Source of the DNA: DATEAV01 sp964575425
GTDB taxonomy: Bacteria; Chloroflexota; Anaerolineae; Anaerolineales; E44-bin32
Assembly: GCA_964575425.1 (NCBI GenBank)
Contig: CAZNRD010000006.1
Location: 44,524-108,523 of the forward strand
Reading direction: 5' to 3'
DNA length: 64,000 nucleotides
The translations under genes and the position numbers were made by a program. Positions within the stretch are counted from its first letter, which is position 1. Every line of letters starts with the position of its first letter. Shown here piece after piece: positions 1 to 7,837 of the stretch. The notes under the pieces were generated by a model. That model had not been told where the DNA came from. It did not search any database and saw nothing but the letters and a program-made list of their open reading frames with translations.

Positions 1-605
1 TGAAGGTGTGGGTGACCTTCCCGCGCTCAATCGATGAGTTGCTGTCGCTGCTTTGGGCGCTTGTGCGCCTGTTCAACGTGCCCGCTTCCGGCAGCCGCAT
101 CCGCACCCTCGAGGTTACCCTCGAATGGGAGCGGCGGGCTTCCGCTCAACGCAGGCCCGTCCGCGTCTTTGCTCCGATCTGGCAGGGAAGAACGGACGGC
201 GGTCAGACGTGGTGGATGACCTTCAACCGCGAGACCTATGCACACGATGTCTTGGCCCACTGCGGCGGCGAGAACGTGTTCGCCGATCGTCCGCGGCGCT
301 ACCCGCTGGAGGCCGACCTCGGCCTTGCCCCGCCTCAGGATCCGGGAGAGCGGGATACCCGCTACCCGCGACTGACCTCTGCGGAAGTGATCCGGGCCTC
401 GCCCGAACTCGTCCTGCTGCCCGACGAGCCCTACGCATTCGGCGAGGCCGGGCAAGCAGCCGTCCGCGACCAGTTGGCCGAGACGCCCGCCGTGCGTGAC
501 GGCCGCGTGCTATGTATTGACGGCACCCTGCTCACCTGGCATGGAACGCGATTGGCCCGGGCCCTGGCCGAGTTGCCCTCCATCCTGCAAACGGCAATTT
601 CCTGA
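1..605 (+). CDS. BtuF-like periplasmic/cobalamin-type substrate-binding protein, C-terminal part
   Basis: The reading frame is open at the left edge of the window, so the N-terminus and any signal peptide lie outside it. The visible ~200 residues fit the C-terminal lobe of helical-backbone metal/vitamin B12 binding proteins. They include a stretch on the absence of a target in a given year-type window (TWWMTFNRET), an assigned FADRPRRYP segment, and the hallmark SAEVIRASPELVLLPDEP, which matches the 'E-x-I/V-...-PDVILL' strand of the BtuF/FhuD family. The end (ALAELPSIL) corresponds to the final helix. Partner permease and ATPase are not in the window. Substrate (corrinoid, haem or Fe-siderophore) cannot be decided from this fragment. 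Confidence 0.7.
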   Translation, partial: KVWVTFPRSIDELLSLLWALVRLFNVPASGSRIRTLEVTLEWERRASAQRRPVRVFAPIWQGRTDGGQTWWMTFNRETYAHDVLAHCGGENVFADRPRRYPLEADLGLAPPQDPGERDTRYPRLTSAEVIRASPELVLLPDEPYAFGEAGQAAVRDQLAETPAVRDGRVLCIDGTLLTWHGTRLARALAELPSILQTAIS

Positions 606-864
606 GGCGCGCCGCAGCCAAGCCCCGCCTGAGCGATAGTACAATAGCCGTCATCCTGCGGATGAGGTGAGGCATGCTGCCCGAGCTCAGGCTGCCCGCG
701 AGACCGGTGGGTGCGCTGGCGGGAGTCCTCGTGGGTGGCTCGACCAGCGACTGCTTGCCGTGGCCAGCAGTGCCTGACGGGGAATGCATGTCTGTGGGGG
801 TGGCAGCGGCATGCGGCTTCTTGCCTGTGAGCTGGGGTCTTGCCTCGAGCGCTCGAGGAGCCAA
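606..864 (+). other. Leader region upstream of selD with perfect palindrome
   Basis: No convincing protein gene lies here. A TACAAT hexamer at 640-645 could be a -10 element but no good -35 accompanies it. At 843-858 there is a 16-bp perfect palindrome (CCTCGAGCGCTCGAGG) that overlaps the ribosome-binding site GAGGAG (855-860) of the next gene. It could be an operator or a hairpin that masks the site. I looked for a tRNA-Sec (anticodon TCA in a seven-base loop, long variable arm) and did not find one. Confidence 0.4.
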
Positions 865-2010
865 GTGACAGTCTCTGAGGAGGCACGGGCGACCAGCGGT
901 CGCCAGATCCGTCTCACCAGCCTGTCGTCCTGCGCGGGTTGAGCGTCTAAGCTGAGCGCGGAAGCGCTGGCGCAGGTGCTGCGCCCTCTGCAAGAGGCGT
1001 TCAAGGCTCAGGACTACCCGGACCTGCTGGTGGGGTTGGACCATCCAGACGACGCTGCCGTGTGGCGTCTGGACGCGGAGCGCGCCCTCGTGGCGACGAC
1101 GGACTTCTTCACCCCCATCGTCGACGATCCGTACGCCTACGGCGCCATCGCCGCGGCCAATGCCCTGTCGGATCTCTACGCCATGGGCGCCACGCCCTTC
1201 CTGGCCCTCAACGTCGCCAACATGCCGCCGGACCTGCCGGCGGAGATTCTGCAGGAGATCTTCCGTGGAGGGGCGGAGAAGGTGCGGGAAGCAGGGGCCG
1301 TGATTGGTGGCGGCCACACGGTGCAGGACAAAGAACCCAAGTACGGCTTGGTGGCGCTGGGCATGGTGCGGCAGGACCAGTTGATGACCAAGGGCGGCGC
1401 CCGACCCGGGGACGTGCTGTGGCTCACCAAGCCGCTCGGCACCGGCGTCACCACCACCGCTCTCAAGCGCGGCGAGGCCTCGGACGAGGATGTGGCCGAT
1501 GCAGTGCGGTGGATGACCCGGCTCAACCGGGACGCGGCCAGAGCGGCGGTCGAGGCCGGCGTCGGCGGCGCCACCGATGTGACAGGCTACAGCCTCCTGG
1601 GCCATGCGGTGGAGATGGCGGAGGCTTCATCGGCCCGCCTGACGTTCCACCTGCCGTCCATCCCCTTCCTGGCCGGCGCGCGCCGCTACGGAGAACGGGG
1701 CTGCTTCTCCGGCGGGAGCGCCGAGAATCAGTTGTTCTTCCGCGATCGCGTGGAAATCGCCGCCGCAGTCGATGAAACGACGCGCTGGCTCCTGTTCGAT
1801 GCGCAGACTTCGGGGGGCCTGCTGCTTGCCGTTCCCCGCGAGCGTGTCCTTGACCTACTGAATCGATGCGATCAGCTCCGCGTGGCGGCGTGGCCGGTCG
1901 GCGTGGTCGATGCCGGAGTGGGAGTCCAAGTCGTCGATGGAGACTTCTCCGAGGCCTCGCCCACAACCGCGGCGAAGGCGGCCGACATCGCCTACTGGTC
2001 CCGAGGTTGA
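865..2010 (+). CDS. selD: Selenide, water dikinase (selenophosphate synthase), selenocysteine-containing
   Basis: SelD makes selenophosphate from selenide and ATP, the selenium donor for selenocysteine and selenouridine synthesis. Conventional translation would begin only at GTG 976, losing the catalytic loop. The same frame upstream is coding but contains TGA at 940-942. Read as Sec it gives IRLTSLSSCAG-U-ASKLSAEAL, which lines up with the catalytic GAGC-x-C-K loop of SelD, with U26 at catalytic Cys and K29 at the essential Lys. The start GTG 865 is preceded by GAGGAG with 4-5 bases spacing, giving 381 residues, the family length. Downstream motifs are intact: TTDFFTPIVDDPYAYG, AGAVIGGGHTVQ, LTKPLGTGV, TDVTGYSLLGH and DAQTSGGLLLAV. 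Confident as SelD; Sec insertion is inferred from frame, alignment and the hairpin that follows. Confidence 0.9.
940..971 (+). promoter_or_regulatory. Sec UGA codon and bacterial SECIS-like hairpin
   Basis: TGA at 940-942 is followed by a hairpin. Arms 951-959 (GCT, bulged G, AGCGC) and 964-971 (GCGCTGGC) enclose the tetraloop GGAA at 960-963. The loop begins 18 bases after the UGA. Known bacterial SECIS elements lie immediately 3' of the UGA, with an apical loop carrying unpaired G's about 16-37 bases downstream and a bulge in the upper stem. All three properties are visible. SelB recognition is inferred. Confidence 0.65.
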
Positions 2011-2049
2011 GCATGCCCGGGCCGTATTCTCTCGTGAAGGAGGCATCCC

Positions 2050-2973
2050 ATGGCGAAAGTGACGATCATCGGAGCGGGGCAGACGGGCGCCACGACAGCG
2101 CACTGGCTGGCGGAACGGGATATCGCCGACCTGGTCCTGGTGGACATCGTCGAAGGGCTGGCGCAGGGCAAGGGGCTCGATCTCAGTCAGGCGCTGCCCA
2201 TCGTCGGGTCTGACGCGCGGGTGGTGGGCGGGACGGACTATGCCGAGACAGCCGGCTCAGACATCGTCGTAATCAGTGCCGGAATGCCGCGCAAACCCGG
2301 CATGAGCCGCGAGGAGCTCCTCTCGATCAACTGCGCCATCGTCCGCAGTGCGGTGGAGCAGTCGTTGACTTTCTCCCCCGACGCCATTTTCCTCGTGCTC
2401 ACCAATCCCCTCGACGCGATGTCCTACCTGGCAATGAAGGTCGGTGGGCTGCCGCGGGAGCGGGTGCTCGGGCAGGCCGGCATTCTCGACTCGTCGCGCA
2501 TGCGGTCCTTTGTGGCGGCCGAGCTCGGGGTCAGCGTGCAAAGCGTGCATTGCTACGTCCTCGGTGGTCATGGGGACGAGATGGTGCCGCTGACACGACA
2601 CTCCAACGTGGCCGGAATCCCCCTCGTAGACCTGCTGCCTGCGGATCGCCTTGCCGCCATCGTCCAGCGCACGCGCCTTGCCGGTGGGGAGATCGTCGGG
2701 CTGCTGAAGACAGGCAGCGCCTACTATGCGCCGGGCGCGGCTCTGGTGCAGATGGTGGAGGCCATTCTGCGGGATCGGCATCTGATCGTCGCCGCCTCCG
2801 CCTATATGCAGGGTGAATATGGCCTATCGGACCTGTTCTTCGGCGTGCCGGTCCAGCTTGGCCGGTCCGGGCTGGAGAAGGTCATCGAATACGAGCTGAA
2901 CGCCGAGGAGCGCGAGGCGCTGGCCCGTTCAGCGGAGAAGGTGCGGGAAACCATTCGCAGCCTTCCGCTCTGA
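2050..2973 (+). CDS. mdh: Malate dehydrogenase, LDH-like type
   Basis: Catalyses malate/oxaloacetate interconversion with NAD. The N-terminal Rossmann motif is GAGQTG. The mobile substrate loop reads MPRKPGMSREEL, with the Arg that marks malate (not lactate) specificity and the second Arg of the loop. VLTNPLDAM and the catalytic His in GGHGDEMVPL are present, as is ILDSSRMR for the substrate-binding Arg. Length 307 fits the LDH-like MDH group of Chloroflexi and Firmicutes. AAGGAGG at about 2036-2043 is the ribosome site for ATG 2050. It lies 39 bases after selD and may be co-transcribed, with no evident functional link. Confidence 0.93.
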   Translation: MAKVTIIGAGQTGATTAHWLAERDIADLVLVDIVEGLAQGKGLDLSQALPIVGSDARVVGGTDYAETAGSDIVVISAGMPRKPGMSREELLSINCAIVRSAVEQSLTFSPDAIFLVLTNPLDAMSYLAMKVGGLPRERVLGQAGILDSSRMRSFVAAELGVSVQSVHCYVLGGHGDEMVPLTRHSNVAGIPLVDLLPADRLAAIVQRTRLAGGEIVGLLKTGSAYYAPGAALVQMVEAILRDRHLIVAASAYMQGEYGLSDLFFGVPVQLGRSGLEKVIEYELNAEEREALARSAEKVRETIRSLPL

Positions 2974-2990
2974 CGGGAGACACAAACGCG

Positions 2991-3022
2991 TGTGCCTCCC
3001 GGCGGGCGTGCCGGGAGGCACA
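2991..3022. terminator. Hairpin terminator between convergent mdh and lipase genes
   Basis: A perfect 13-bp inverted repeat (TGTGCCTCCCGGC and its complement) with a six-base loop lies between two convergent genes. There is no long T-tract on either side, so it may act as a bidirectional stem or RNA-stability element. Confidence 0.7.
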
Positions 3023-3056
3023 GCGATGCGGACATCGGCAAGCTGCAGCGCGCGGC

Positions 3057-3887
3057 TCACAGGTGGCGCCTCAGCCATTCCTCGACGTCGGCCATCACCC
3101 GTTCGTGCTCAACGTCGTTGTGCGGCTCGTGGTAGCCCTCGGCGTATTCGATGTGCCGGACATCAGGAAAGGAGATGCGGCTGACGAAGCGCCGGGTGTC
3201 CGCCGGCCGACAGAGCCGGTCCTTTTCCCCCTGGATGATGAGGAGCGGCAGGCGCAGGTCGCCGGCGTGGGCCTGAACCCATTCGGCGGTGTCGGTCAAC
3301 TCCGTTCCAAGTCGGGCATTCGCTTTGCTGTGGACCAGGGGGTCCGTGCGGTAGTCCTCGACGACGGCGGGGTCGCGCGAGAGAGCCGTCGCGTCGAGGC
3401 CTGTGTCCAGGGTCATGCCCGGAAGCACTTTCGAAAGCACTCGGCTGAGCGTGAGGAGGAATGGAGGAATGCCCGGCGCTCCCAGGACCGGGCCTGAGAT
3501 GACAGCGCCTCTGAGCCCGGCCGGGTTGCGGAGCACGAAATCGAGCACGATTAGTCCGCCGAGGCTGTGGCCGAAGACGAACAGGGGCTGCCCGGGCTCG
3601 CGCTGCGAGACGAATCCCAGGAACGATGCTTGATCCTGGCGGAAATCCCCCCAGGAACGGATGTTGCCCCGCCGTCCGGGCGACTTGCCGTGGCCTCGCA
3701 GGTCATAGCCGTAGATGGTGAAGCCGCGAGGGACAAGATGGCCGATCACGTTGCGGTAGCGCCCGCTGTGCTCTCCGTGGCCGTGGGTGATTGCCAGGAC
3801 GGCCCTGGAGGCTGCATCGGGGTGCCACGATTGGCAGTACAACTCCAGGCCATCGCGTGTGCTGAAATGCCCTTCACGACTGCGCAT
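3057..3887 (-). CDS. Alpha/beta hydrolase, monoacylglycerol lipase/lysophospholipase type
   Basis: A 276-residue serine hydrolase of the Hydrolase_4 group. The oxyanion segment is HGHGEHSGRY, the nucleophile elbow GHSLGG (Ser about residue 107), the acid lies in IQGEKDRLC, and the catalytic His in YHEPHND near the C-terminus. No signal peptide or membrane segment is seen, so a cytoplasmic enzyme acting on monoacylglycerols or lysophospholipids is expected. It is monocistronic, divergent from the cold-shock gene and convergent with mdh. Confidence 0.88.
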   Translation of the reverse strand: MRSREGHFSTRDGLELYCQSWHPDAASRAVLAITHGHGEHSGRYRNVIGHLVPRGFTIYGYDLRGHGKSPGRRGNIRSWGDFRQDQASFLGFVSQREPGQPLFVFGHSLGGLIVLDFVLRNPAGLRGAVISGPVLGAPGIPPFLLTLSRVLSKVLPGMTLDTGLDATALSRDPAVVEDYRTDPLVHSKANARLGTELTDTAEWVQAHAGDLRLPLLIIQGEKDRLCRPADTRRFVSRISFPDVRHIEYAEGYHEPHNDVEHERVMADVEEWLRRHL

Positions 3888-4137
3888 GACTGAGCTCCTG
3901 TGGAGTGGAGTGGGCTGGTCGGAGCGGTCTCTCCAGCCCGTCGCAGGACGATGATAGCACTGGTGGGTGAAAGGGGGAAAGCGAAAGAGCGCAGCGACTT
4001 CGCTCGGCGGCCAGGGCGCTAGACAGATGCGTCAAGCGATGATAGCATCCGTCCGGCCGCGAGTCTGGCGGCAGAGAGGCGGCCCGAGTGCTGAGGGCCG
4101 GGGCCTGGTCCGGGCGGTCGTGGAAGGAGGCGCAGGC

Positions 4138-4347
4138 ATGCACGAACGATGGATCGGCAAGGTCAAATGGTTCAACAGTGGAAAGGGATACGGCTTCATC
4201 GAGCGCGAGGGTGGGCCGGATGTGTTCGTGCACTATTCGGCCATTCGAGGGGAGGGCTTCCGCAACCTCGAGGAAGGTCAGCAGGTGGAATTCTCCATCG
4301 AACAGGGCAAGGAAGGGCCGCGCGCCGCGGACGTCGTCGTCCTGTAG
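4138..4347 (+). CDS. csp: Cold-shock domain protein
   Basis: A 69-residue single CSD protein that binds single-stranded RNA/DNA. RNP1 is KGYGFIE, RNP2 is DVFVHYSAI, and the opening GKVKWFNSGKGYGF is canonical. The frame is open further upstream, but the family start and the GGAAGGAGG box at about 4122-4130 fix ATG 4138. It is followed directly by a strong intrinsic terminator, so it is a single-gene transcript. Confidence 0.95.
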   Translation: MHERWIGKVKWFNSGKGYGFIEREGGPDVFVHYSAIRGEGFRNLEEGQQVEFSIEQGKEGPRAADVVVL

Positions 4348-4367
4348 CTTGCTGCGCCGGAAGCACA

Positions 4368-4402
4368 GGCGCCCCCGGTTCCAACGGGGGCGCCTTTTGT
4401 TT
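4368..4402 (+). terminator. Rho-independent terminator of the cold-shock gene
   Basis: A ten-base GC-rich stem (GGCGCCCCCG, 4368-4377, with its complement 4385-4394), seven-base loop, then TTTTGTTT. Confidence 0.9.
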
Positions 4403-4416
4403 CCACCAGCGGCCGT

Positions 4417-5559
4417 CTAGGGGGTGCGGGTGGGGCCAATGGCTGCGCCGGACCAAGTGAAGTCGCGGCGAATGCTGGTGGTGCCTGCTGAAGTGTAGAT
4501 GGGATTGCCGGCGGGATTCGTGCCCGTTTGTCGCACGGTCGTCACCCACCAGCGCAGCACGTGCGGGAGGGCCTCGACGGGGCGCATTGAAACCGGCACG
4601 ATGTACTTCGTGTCGCGGACATAGGTCACGATGCGTCGGGTGCCGGTGCCGTCTGTGATGTCCTCCACCACAACCTGATAGTACTCATTCTCCCGCAACT
4701 GGCCGACGGATGCCCACTGCAATGTGACGCTGTCGTTGGCGAGCGTGAAGGCGGCGCCGTCCTGCGGGAGCAGCAGATTGGGAGCGGGGTACGGCGGCGG
4801 AGGGGTGGGAGTGGGCGAAGGGCCGGGCGTCGGGTTGCGCGCACAGAGCGGGATGATCAACACCTGTCCGGTCCACACGGTCGGGCCGCTCATGTTGTTC
4901 CAGGCCATAATGGCCTGCATGTTGACGTTGTAGTTCGCGGCGATGCCGCTCAAAGTGTCAGTCTCCTGCACGGTGTAGGTGATCGTTTCGCAGGCTGCGC
5001 GTGTCGCCTCTTCGGGGGAGAGCGTGTTTGTTGGCAGTGGGGTTCCGGTTGGTGTGGGCTGAGGGATGAGGATGCGCTGCCCCCGCACCAGCAGTTCGCA
5101 CCGCATGCCGGGGTTGAGAGCCAGGATGGATTGGAGGGAGACGTCGAAGATCGCTGCCAGATCGACGCAGTACAGGTTGGGGGCGAGGGTGATCTCGATC
5201 GGGGGGAGCGGCGTCCATGTCGGCTCGGGAGTCGGTGTGGAGGAGGGCGCCGGGGTGTTGGAGATGGTGGGCGTGAGCGAGGCGGTCGCGGATGGTGAGC
5301 CGCTGCCGGGGCTGGCGGCTCGGCTGACGACCAAGACAAGCCCGGCAGCGAGAGCGACGACGCCCACCAGGATGCCGACGGCCAGTGGCAAGGGCAGGGT
5401 AATCTCCCCCCGTGCTCGTGCTGGGCCGCGATCTCGCGTGACGCCTGGGCGCACCTCGCTGCCACAGACGACGCACCGGGTCGCCTCTTCGCGGATCCGA
5501 GAGCCGCACGTCGGGCACAGCCGCCGGGAAGTGGGTGGAGTCTGTGCGGGAGAGGTCAT
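4417..5559 (-). CDS. Zinc-ribbon membrane protein with two LysM domains
   Basis: Domain order: N-terminal zinc ribbon with C15-x2-C18 and C29-x2-C32; one membrane segment at about residues 57-79; a Thr/Pro/Ser-rich extracytoplasmic linker; two LysM modules at about 128-168 and 193-237 (TYTVQETDTLSGIAANYNV); a second Pro-rich spacer; and a C-terminal Ig-like region of about 125 residues without a recognised family. LysM binds N-acetylglucosamine polymers, so this is probably a surface-anchored, wall- or polysaccharide-contacting protein. This architecture recurs in Chloroflexota. It is a single gene with an extended -10 promoter just upstream. Confidence 0.8.
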   Translation of the reverse strand: MTSPAQTPPTSRRLCPTCGSRIREEATRCVVCGSEVRPGVTRDRGPARARGEITLPLPLAVGILVGVVALAAGLVLVVSRAASPGSGSPSATASLTPTISNTPAPSSTPTPEPTWTPLPPIEITLAPNLYCVDLAAIFDVSLQSILALNPGMRCELLVRGQRILIPQPTPTGTPLPTNTLSPEEATRAACETITYTVQETDTLSGIAANYNVNMQAIMAWNNMSGPTVWTGQVLIIPLCARNPTPGPSPTPTPPPPYPAPNLLLPQDGAAFTLANDSVTLQWASVGQLRENEYYQVVVEDITDGTGTRRIVTYVRDTKYIVPVSMRPVEALPHVLRWWVTTVRQTGTNPAGNPIYTSAGTTSIRRDFTWSGAAIGPTRTP

Positions 5560-5582
5560 TCGTTTGGTCCGCAGACCGTTGG

Positions 5583-5591
5583 ATTATACCA
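5583..5591 (-). promoter_or_regulatory. Extended -10 promoter (TGGTATAAT) of the LysM gene
   Basis: Read on the minus strand the sequence is TGGTATAAT, a consensus -10 with TGn extension, about 24 bases before the start at 5559. No good -35 is seen, as expected for extended -10 promoters. Confidence 0.6.
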
Positions 5592-5634
5592 AAGGCTCAA
5601 CCGATGCCATGAGTGCTCGTTGGCGTGGTCCCGT

Positions 5635-6207
5635 TTAGGCATCGGGCGGGCCTCCGGCTAGGCCTAGTTCGACTGCGATCGTACGCATCGCCAGGATGAC
5701 TTGGCCGACATGCTCCCACAGCTCGACTCCGAATTCGGCGGCGGCGCGTTCGATCTGCTGGCGATCGACGGCGGCGGCGAACCGGCTGTCCTTCCACTTG
5801 TTGCGGACCGACGCCACCTCGAGGTCGTGGAGAGAGCGCGAGGGGCGGACCAGGGCCACGGCCGTGATCAGGCCGGTGACTTCATCGCAGGCGTAGAGGG
5901 CGCGCTCCATCGGCGCTTGGCGCGGGATCCCGGTGTGATCCGCGTGACTGAGGATGCAGCGCACGATATCCTCGGGCACGCACCGAGCGCGCAGGATGGC
6001 CGCGCCTGCCTGGGGGTGCTGGTCCAGGGAGGGGTGGATTTCCCAGTCGAAGTCGTGCAGCAGCCCGGCCAGCCCCCAGGTCTGGGGATCTCCGCCGAAG
6101 CGTCGGGCGTAGTGGTGCATGGCGGCCTCAACCGCGAGCATGTGCCGTATCAGGTTCGGATTCTGGACGAACTCATGCAGGAGACCCAGGGCCGTGTCAC
6201 GATCCAT
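5635..6207 (-). CDS. HD-domain hydrolase
   Basis: A 190-residue HD-superfamily protein. Metal-binding residues are H (IRHMLAVE region), HD in GLLHDFDWE, and H in LSHADHTG. The later block ALYACDEVTGLITAVALVRP plus SVRNKWKDSRFAAAV is characteristic of a small group usually called HD- or HDIG-domain phosphohydrolases with unknown substrate. The frame is open upstream, but ATG 6207 starts exactly at the family boundary and overlaps the end of the preceding gene by 11 bases, implying translational coupling with the SanA-like protein. Confidence 0.82.
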   Translation of the reverse strand: MDRDTALGLLHEFVQNPNLIRHMLAVEAAMHHYARRFGGDPQTWGLAGLLHDFDWEIHPSLDQHPQAGAAILRARCVPEDIVRCILSHADHTGIPRQAPMERALYACDEVTGLITAVALVRPSRSLHDLEVASVRNKWKDSRFAAAVDRQQIERAAAEFGVELWEHVGQVILAMRTIAVELGLAGGPPDA

Positions 6208-6859
6208 GAGGCGTCTCCGTTTCGAAGGTTGCCGGCGGCTCGCTGGGGGTGGGACAGATGAGGCGGGTCTCCAGCAGTGCGACCCACGTGGCGGGGAGTT
6301 CGCGCAGATGCCAGAAAGCGCGGGAGCGGGCGTCATACGGATGCAGGTCGGCCTGGACGCCGATTGCGTTCACGCCGAGAGCGGCGCACGTGGCGATGGC
6401 GCGCGGCAGGTGGAAGCGCTGGGTGACAAGGATTGCGTCGGAGATGCCGAAGCGCTGCCGGGCCCGCAGGCAGGTGTCAAGAGTGCGGCGTCCGGCGGCG
6501 TCGATGAGGATGGCGTCGGCAGGGACGCCGAGGCGAATGGCCAGGCTGCGCATAGCCATTGGCTCATCAATGCGCAAGGTCCCTGAGGCGCCGCTCATCA
6601 GGAGGCGCTCAACCTTGCCGGCGTGGAAGAGATGCGCGGCGGCGGCAACGCGATCGGCCAGGACGGTCGTGGGAGTGCCATCGCGACGCAGACCGGCGCC
6701 AAAGACGATCGCCACGGGCCGGGAGGGTGCTTCGGCGGGGGAGTAGATTGACCGGGCATAGCGGCGGACAAGAAGCCAGCGGGGAAACCCGAAGATCAAC
6801 AGAGCCAGAATCAGAAGACCGGCCACACGGGCCACCACCGGAACAAGGCGCCAGACCAT
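6197..6859 (-). CDS. SanA/YdcF-like DUF218 membrane protein
   Basis: A 220-residue protein with one N-terminal membrane helix (about residues 8-30) and an extracytoplasmic DUF218 domain. The domain has the AIVFGAG strand, the VERLLMSGASG turn, RRTLDTCLRAR and AILVTQRFHLPRA. Homologues (E. coli SanA, YdcF) affect envelope permeability; the biochemical activity is not established. It is the first gene of the pair with the HD hydrolase and is divergent from the GntR regulator. Confidence 0.8.
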   Translation of the reverse strand: MVWRLVPVVARVAGLLILALLIFGFPRWLLVRRYARSIYSPAEAPSRPVAIVFGAGLRRDGTPTTVLADRVAAAAHLFHAGKVERLLMSGASGTLRIDEPMAMRSLAIRLGVPADAILIDAAGRRTLDTCLRARQRFGISDAILVTQRFHLPRAIATCAALGVNAIGVQADLHPYDARSRAFWHLRELPATWVALLETRLICPTPSEPPATFETETPHGS

Positions 6860-7010
6860 GGGGCCATTCTATCAGAGGCGCGGTGGCCGATCGGCGCGAA
6901 GAGCTCCTTGCCCGAGGGGGCCAGGCGAGCAAGCGTCGAAGTCATCGATGGCGGGGAGCGGAATTCCTGCGCAAGCGCTGGACGCAGCCGAGGGGACCGG
7001 GCTGTGGCTG

Positions 7011-7040
7011 CTGACCCCGAGTGTGGTTCTGTGCTATACT
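7011..7040 (+). promoter_or_regulatory. Sigma-70-like promoter of the gntR-korAB operon
   Basis: CTGACC at 7011-7016, an 18-base spacer and TATACT at 7035-7040, 57 bases before the regulator start. Between -10 and start lies a small dyad, ATCA-GAT-TGAT (about 7057-7067), that could serve as an autoregulatory operator. The operator is speculative. Confidence 0.55.
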
Positions 7041-7096
7041 GCGATAGATAGCATTCATCAGATTGATAGGATGACTCGGCACAAGAGGCGGGCCGA

Positions 7097-7837
7097 ATGG
7101 CAGAGGATAGAGGTTCCGAGCTGATGCACTACCTGGCCGAGCGGCAGCTCACTGCGGGTGAGCGGCTGCCGGCCATCCAGGAGTTGGCGCGCGAACTGGG
7201 TGTCAGCACTGGCAAACTGCGCGAGCAGCTCGAGGTCTCCCGGCAGCTCGGCTTGGTGGAAATCCGACCCAAGACCGGCATCCGCCTCCGGCCCCTCGAC
7301 TTCTTCCCGGGAATCTGGCTCAGTCTGCGATATGCCCTCGGCCTGGACCCGAGGGTCTTCGAGCAGTACGAGATGCTGCGCAACCACCTCGAAGCCTCGT
7401 TCTTTCTCGAGGCCGCTCGCCTGCTGAAGCCGGAAGACAAGGGCTATCTCCTCGACCTGATCACGCGCGCCTGGCAACGGCTGCAGGGTGACCCGATCCA
7501 GATTCCCCATGCCGAGCACCGCGAGCTACACCTGACGATCTACCGGCGGCTCGACAATCCCTTTCTCCAGGGGCTGCTGGAAGCCTACTGGGAAGCATAC
7601 GAGACCGTGGGCCTGAATGTGTACGCGGACTACGGCTTCCTGCATGAGGTCTGGACCTACCACGATCGGATGGTGCAGCAGATTCTGCAAGGGGATTACG
7701 AGGCGGCGCAGCGCACGCTCATCGAGCACACGGCGCTGCTGGACAAGCGGCCCAAGTTGGCTCGCAACCGTGCGCCGAACGCTTCCAGCAGGGGCTTCGA
7801 CGCCCAGCGTCGGGCCAGGCAAGGAGTCGCAGGATGA
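7097..7837 (+). CDS. GntR-family (FadR/FCD-type) transcriptional regulator
   Basis: The N-terminal winged helix (residues about 8-65) has LPAIQELARELGVSTGKLREQLEVSRQLGLVEIRPKTGIRL, typical of GntR with the recognition helix STGKLREQL. The C-terminal all-helical FCD domain runs to about residue 225 and contains the acid/His positions of the metal or ligand pocket (EHRELHLTIYRRLDNPF; YHDRMVQQILQGDYEAAQ). The gene ends in ATGA, sharing four bases with korA, so it is the first gene of the operon. It very likely regulates it in response to a small carboxylic acid. Confidence 0.88.
   Translation: MAEDRGSELMHYLAERQLTAGERLPAIQELARELGVSTGKLREQLEVSRQLGLVEIRPKTGIRLRPLDFFPGIWLSLRYALGLDPRVFEQYEMLRNHLEASFFLEAARLLKPEDKGYLLDLITRAWQRLQGDPIQIPHAEHRELHLTIYRRLDNPFLQGLLEAYWEAYETVGLNVYADYGFLHEVWTYHDRMVQQILQGDYEAAQRTLIEHTALLDKRPKLARNRAPNASSRGFDAQRRARQGVAG

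Noticed and set aside
606..864. Possible tRNA-Sec gene upstream of selD
   Set aside because: No TCA anticodon in a seven-base loop with flanking stem, and no 8-bp acceptor stem, on the plus strand.
532..1605. Long open frame antisense to selD (357 codons)
   Set aside because: High-GC shadow of a well-identified gene; product Arg/His/Gly-rich with no family features.
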